From Olsenella_K sp051878835 (GTDB taxonomy: Bacteria > Actinomycetota > Coriobacteriia > Coriobacteriales > Atopobiaceae), in contig JBJEKW010000062.1 of the NCBI GenBank assembly GCA_051878835.1, forward strand, positions 1 to 8,930: DNA of 8,930 nucleotides, given 5' to 3'. This document shows, piece by piece, positions 6,274-8,930 of this stretch (positions are counted from its first letter, which is position 1; the number at the start of each line of letters is the position of its first letter). The position numbers and the translations under genes were made by a program. Below the pieces are notes generated by a model. The model did no database searches and had not been told where the DNA came from. It was given only the letters and a program-made list of their open reading frames with translations.

Positions 6274-7350
6274 TTACGCGTGCGGCTGACCCATTCGCAC
6301 AAAGAACGCGTTCGCGTTTTCAAAGAAGATCTTCTTGCACAGGTCTTCTCCGAAGCGCTCGACCATGCGCTGGTGGAAGGCGGGCATGTGCTGGCAGCCG
6401 TCCAGCCAGGCGGGCACCGTGGAGCCGTCGAAGTCGGAGCCCAGCGCCACCACGTCCTCTCCGCCCAGGTCCAGCCAGTGCTCCACGTGGGCCGCCAGCT
6501 CGTCGAACGTGACCTCTCCCGATGCGGGCGCGCCGCCGTGATCCACGGCGCGCTGGGTGATGAAGCTGCGGTAGTAGTTCAGGCCCACGAGCCCGCCGCG
6601 CTCGCGGATGGCGCGGAACTGGTCGTCGGTCAGGTTGCGCGGGTGGTTGCAGATGGCGCGCGAGTTCGAGTGCGAGGCAACGAAGGGCTGGTCAGAGGCG
6701 TGTTCCACATCCCAGAAGCCGGCTTCGTTCAGGTGCGAGACGTCCACGACAATGCCGCAGCCCTGCAGCTCGCGCAGCGCCTGGAGGCCGAAGGAGGACA
6801 GCCCGTCGGTCGTCTGGTTGCCGCTGCCGATGGAGTTGGGGCCGTTCCACGTCAGGGTGACCATGTGCACGCCGTCAGCCGCGAACTCGTGAACGACGCC
6901 GAGGTCGTGGCCTATGGGCGAGCCGTTCTCCACGGTCAGAAGCGCCGCCATGCGGCCGGAGTCCAGCGTGGGGCGAATCTGCGAGGGGTCGTCGACGCGG
7001 TGGACCTGCGCGTCCAACTGCTTGGTCTGCTCCTGGTAGTACGTGCGCAGGCGACGATAGAAGTCCAGCGGCGTCACGCCCGCGGGCAGGTCGTCGGGCA
7101 CCCAGGTGGCGTAGCACTGGCACCAGCGCATGCCGGCGGTGCGGTCCGCGGACAGCTGCAGGTGGTTGTGGGCGAGGTTGTCGTGCGGGTCGCGGTCGCC
7201 CAGCATGGAGTAGTCGACGAGGTCTGCGGCGCCCAGCGCGTCCAGGGTGTCGCAGTGCAGGTCGAACACGTCGAAGGCGGGAGCGTCGGGCGTGGCCTGC
7301 GTGGTGGATGGGCTGGATGACGTGCGGGACGACTGACTTGTTGGGGTCAT
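6274..7350 (-). CDS. Membrane-dipeptidase family protein (peptidase M19)
   Basis: A 358-residue zinc dipeptidase of the M19 (renal dipeptidase) family, which hydrolyses a broad range of dipeptides, often including D-residues at the C-terminal side. Metal-site motifs: FDLHCDTL with His32 and Asp34, TVENG with the bridging Glu141, DVSH with His206, SHSN with His227, and GSDFDG with Asp306. The 21-residue spacing of the two later histidines matches human renal dipeptidase (His198/His219). Residues 1-25 are Ser/Thr/Pro-rich with no hydrophobic segment, so no export signal is seen and the enzyme is probably cytoplasmic. Start: ATG 7350 is preferred, with GGAAAGGA (7363-7370, minus strand) 12 bases upstream. 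The in-frame ATG at 7383 lies inside a 26-bp duplication and has no ribosome site. The gene is convergent with the preceding one and divergent from the HAD gene. Confidence 0.93.
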   Translation of the reverse strand: MTPTSQSSRTSSSPSTTQATPDAPAFDVFDLHCDTLDALGAADLVDYSMLGDRDPHDNLAHNHLQLSADRTAGMRWCQCYATWVPDDLPAGVTPLDFYRRLRTYYQEQTKQLDAQVHRVDDPSQIRPTLDSGRMAALLTVENGSPIGHDLGVVHEFAADGVHMVTLTWNGPNSIGSGNQTTDGLSSFGLQALRELQGCGIVVDVSHLNEAGFWDVEHASDQPFVASHSNSRAICNHPRNLTDDQFRAIRERGGLVGLNYYRSFITQRAVDHGGAPASGEVTFDELAAHVEHWLDLGGEDVVALGSDFDGSTVPAWLDGCQHMPAFHQRMVERFGEDLCKKIFFENANAFFVRMGQPHA

Positions 7351-7372
7351 GCGCTGTTCGGGTCCTTTCCAA

Positions 7373-7424
7373 GTTTGATTCATGTGCCCGATGGGGGCGT
7401 TTGATTCATGTGTCCGATGGGAGT
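7373..7424. repeat. 26-bp tandem duplication
   Basis: Two copies, 7373-7398 and 7399-7424. The first 23 bases match with one difference (C at 7387, T at 7413). Each contains TTTGATTCATGTG and CCGATGGG. The reverse strand carries ATGAATCAAAC in both copies, which creates the spurious upstream start of the dipeptidase ORF. It lies just upstream of the dipeptidase gene, so a paired operator is possible. A remnant of an insertion-sequence end is an alternative. Neither is proven. Confidence 0.8.
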
Positions 7425-7475
7425 GCGAACTGGCTGGGCTGCCGGGGGCCGAACCCCTCTTTGGGCGCTAGTTTC

Positions 7476-7507
7476 TGGCAAGAAGTTCTTCTTGCCATTT
7501 CTTTGTT
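7476..7507 (+). terminator. Orphan intrinsic-terminator-like hairpin
   Basis: TGGCAAGAAG (7476-7485) and CTTCTTGCCA (7488-7497) are perfect 10-base arms around TT. The plus strand continues with a T-rich tract, TTTCTTTGTT (7498-7507). The shape is that of a plus-strand terminator, but no plus-strand gene ends here; the nearest plus-strand gene starts at 7631. It could be an attenuator in that gene's leader, a leftover from a lost gene, or a regulator-binding palindrome. Confidence 0.6.
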
Positions 7508-7617
7508 GGTCCATCGGGCCTTACTCCACGCCATTCTAGCCCGGAGGTGAGTGACAACTTCCTTCAAGAAGGGCGGCCCGCTCGTGCGCTAGGATGTGCC
7601 TGTATGATGCAAGCTAC

Positions 7618-7625
7618 GAGGGGAG
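7618..7625 (+). promoter_or_regulatory. Shine-Dalgarno GAGGGGAG deciding the GTG start at 7631
   Basis: A strong purine-rich site 5 bases before GTG 7631. It favours this start over the in-frame ATG pair at 7604-7609 and the GTG at 7547. Confidence 0.75.
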
Positions 7626-7630
7626 ACCAA

Positions 7631-8443
7631 GTGGTCAGGCTAATCTTGAGCGACATCGACGGCACGATCATGCCGCACGGCAACGACGAGGTGGACGCAC
7701 GCACGCGCCAGGCGTTTCACGACGCGCTGGACGCGGGCGTCCATGTGGGGCCGTGCAGCGGTCGCGGCATCGACTGGGTCGACCCGATTTTTGCCCACGA
7801 CCAGGACTGCTTCAAGACCGCCGTCGCCACGAACGGCCTGCAGGTGCGGCTGGACGGGCAGATGATCCGCCAGGCCACCTTGGACCACGACGCGCTGGCG
7901 CAGGTCGCCGACATCGTGAAAGACGTGCCTGGAGCTGGACTTTTGTGCTTCGTCGGGGGTCGGCCGTACCTGGCGCAGGGGCAGAAGGCCGACCTGCAGG
8001 TGGCGTTCCCGCGCTACGCGGAGTCTTGCGTGGCGTCCGGCGGGGTGCCTGACCTGGTAGTTGGCAAGGCGAACGTGTTCCAGTCGCGGGGCCTGCAGGC
8101 GACGACGTCTCTGGTCGGCCGGCTGAATCGCGAGGTGGAGGCGCTCGACTTCGACGTGGCGCTGCCGACCTTCTCGAACATCATGCCCGCTGGGATCAAC
8201 AAGGCTACGGGCATAGACCTGCTGTGCCAGCGGATCGGGTGCACGCTGCAGGACGTCGTGGTGTTTGGCGACGCGGGCAACGACCTCAGCATGCTGCGCC
8301 ACGTGCCCAACTCGGTCGCCGTCGCCAACGCGACCGATGACGCGGTGGCCGCTGCGCGCTGGCACATCGGTGCGTGCAAGGACGACGCCGTGGCGGACGC
8401 CATCGAGGCCCTGGCGGCGGGGGAGTGGCCCTTCGTCTGCTAG
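7631..8443 (+). CDS. Cof-type HAD-IIB sugar-phosphatase-like hydrolase
   Basis: A 270-residue HAD-superfamily phosphatase of the Cof (IIB) type, the usual length for that family. Motif I is DIDGT with nucleophile Asp8 and acid/base Asp10. Motif II is Ser43 in CSGR. Motif III is Lys191 in GINKATG. Motif IV is GDAGND at 213-218 with Asp214 and Asp218 for magnesium. The cap domain occupies roughly residues 80-185. These enzymes dephosphorylate small metabolites such as sugar phosphates or cofactor phosphates in the cytoplasm; the substrate cannot be told from sequence. GTG 7631 is chosen because GAGGGGAG stands 5 bases upstream and the protein then begins 7 residues before motif I, as is normal. 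The gene stands alone on its strand and runs into the right repeat array. Confidence 0.92.
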   Translation: MVRLILSDIDGTIMPHGNDEVDARTRQAFHDALDAGVHVGPCSGRGIDWVDPIFAHDQDCFKTAVATNGLQVRLDGQMIRQATLDHDALAQVADIVKDVPGAGLLCFVGGRPYLAQGQKADLQVAFPRYAESCVASGGVPDLVVGKANVFQSRGLQATTSLVGRLNREVEALDFDVALPTFSNIMPAGINKATGIDLLCQRIGCTLQDVVVFGDAGNDLSMLRHVPNSVAVANATDDAVAAARWHIGACKDDAVADAIEALAAGEWPFVC

Positions 8444-8465
8444 CTGGCGGCGCTCGGCTCGCCGG
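8444..8465 (+). terminator. Possible hairpin after the HAD gene
   Basis: CTGGCG (8444-8449) can pair with CGCCGG (8460-8465), with one T-G wobble, directly after the stop codon. No T-tract follows. Weak call. Confidence 0.25.
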
Positions 8466-8541
8466 TAACGTCAACGTGGCTTCGGGTTCTGCAGGGGCGG
8501 TACCCTTGGGTACCCACAGCTCGGACCCCTGCAGAGGACCA

Positions 8542-8615
8542 TTTTGCTCTGCTTGCAAAATCCCTGGTAGAAGGGCTGAGCGGATTCCCTGACGCCCCAA
8601 TCGATCCTCGATTCA
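8542..8615. repeat. 74-bp cassette, right array copy 1
   Basis: It carries ATTTTG, nine bases, then CAAAAT, a short perfect stem, followed by CCTGGTAGA and GACGCCCCAATCGA. It is homologous in layout to 266-339 and 8668-8741. Confidence 0.75.
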
Positions 8616-8667
8616 TGCAAGGGTGCCAGGTTCGGGTACCCGCAGGTCGGAACTCTGCAAGAGCCCG

Positions 8668-8741
8668 TTTTGCCCTCCCCGCAAAAGGCCAGGTAGATGA
8701 GGTGGCTCGTTTTCCAGACACCCCAAGCGAGCCTCAGATTC
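8668..8741. repeat. 74-bp cassette, right array copy 2
   Basis: It carries TTTTG, nine bases, then CAAAAGGCCAGGTAGA, as in the left-array cassette. The segment between GGTAGA and the A/T-rich end differs from the other copies, so the outer parts are conserved more than the middle. Confidence 0.75.
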
Positions 8742-8865
8742 TGCAAGGGTCGGAGGTTCGGGTACCCGCAGGTCGAGCCCCTGTCAGGCGTGGCACCCAC
8801 ACCTGGGCTGTGTGCACCCTCCAGGTGCAAAGTCGACGGGTCTGGGTACCCGAACCTGGGTAGTG

Positions 8866-8881
8866 TGCACCAGCCGGTGCA
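8866..8881. repeat. Hairpin repeat TGCACC-AGCC-GGTGCA
   Basis: Perfect arms with a 4-base loop, 52-53 bp after a sister hairpin at 8813-8829 whose loop is CTCCA. Stem conserved, loop free. Confidence 0.75.
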
Positions 8882-8930
8882 GAGCGCACGGTTCTGGGTA
8901 CCCACTCCCGGGTAGTCTGCACCGGCCCAA

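Larger units (their letters stand above)
7351..7630. other. Divergent intergenic region between dipeptidase and HAD genes
   Basis: It contains the 26-bp duplication (7373-7424), a GGGG/CCCC stem (about 7445-7457) and the terminator-like hairpin (7476-7507). TAGGAT at 7590-7595 resembles an actinobacterial -10 element for the HAD gene, but no good -35 is seen at proper spacing. No gene is called. Confidence 0.45.
8486..8930. repeat. Right composite repeat array
   Basis: The same family and orientation as the left array. GGGTACCC starts at 8508, 8634, 8760, 8844 and 8896, giving steps of exactly 126 and 126, then 84 and 52. The 74-bp cassettes lie at about 8542-8615 and 8668-8741. Near 8790-8800 one unit has lost roughly 20 bp including most of its palindrome, which explains the 84-bp step (52 plus a shortened 32). 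Hairpins with TGCACC/GGTGCA arms are at 8813-8829 and 8866-8881, and a third begins at 8918. The array runs past the window end. It lies 3' of the HAD gene. No coding content is credible. Confidence 0.9.

Noticed and set aside
7351..7383. Upstream ATG (7383) as dipeptidase start
   Set aside because: This ATG is part of the 26-bp duplicated word and lacks a Shine-Dalgarno; the ATG at 7350 has GGAAAGGA upstream.
7441..7460. tRNA T-arm-like GGGGTTCGGCCCC on the minus strand
   Set aside because: Only a small stem-loop; no acceptor, D or anticodon arms can be folded around it.

Overview
The window is high-GC bacterial DNA with six intact protein-coding genes. They are bracketed by two large arrays of non-coding repeats that run off both window ends. 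A class III (Firmicutes-type) fructose-1,6-bisphosphatase in a GC-rich genome with strong Shine-Dalgarno sites fits the Coriobacteriia (Olsenella/Collinsella-like Actinomycetota). This placement is inference from gene content and base composition, not from a marker gene. I see no rRNA, tRNA, CRISPR array or intact transposase.

Layout: 1-471 is the left repeat array. 472-696 is G/T-skewed, low-complexity DNA. 697-1608 (-) is a proline iminopeptidase-type alpha/beta hydrolase. 1609-2086 is a divergent intergenic region with a 17-bp and a 23-bp tandem array. 2087-3241 (+) is nagA, N-acetylglucosamine-6-phosphate deacetylase, followed after 10 bp by 3252-5141 (+), fbp, class III FBPase. 5142-5248 holds an 18-bp tandem array. 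5249-6130 (+) is a HSL-like alpha/beta-hydrolase protein that has lost its catalytic residues. 6131-6273 is a convergent gap. 6274-7350 (-) is an M19 dipeptidase. 7351-7630 is a divergent gap with a 26-bp duplication and an orphan terminator-like hairpin. 7631-8443 (+) is a Cof-type HAD phosphatase. 8444-8930 is the right repeat array.

Metabolically, nagA and fbp look like an operon centred on the sugar-phosphate pool. NagA opens the route from GlcNAc-6-P to glucosamine-6-P, which is one step from fructose-6-P. FBPase makes fructose-6-P from fructose-1,6-bisphosphate. The iminopeptidase and M19 dipeptidase both act on small peptides, and the HAD protein probably dephosphorylates a small phosphometabolite. 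Together this is ordinary salvage and central metabolism.

The unusual part lies between the genes. Most intergenic regions carry their own short tandem-repeat family (periods 17, 18, 23, 26 and 52/126 bp), rich in palindromes such as GGGCCC and GGGTACCC. The outer arrays have a composite design: 52-bp units, each with a GGGTACCC palindrome at a fixed place, sometimes expanded to exactly 126 bp by a 74-bp cassette that has its own small stem. The 52-bp period is not a multiple of three, so these arrays are not coding. The second notable item is the probable pseudoenzyme at 5249-6130.
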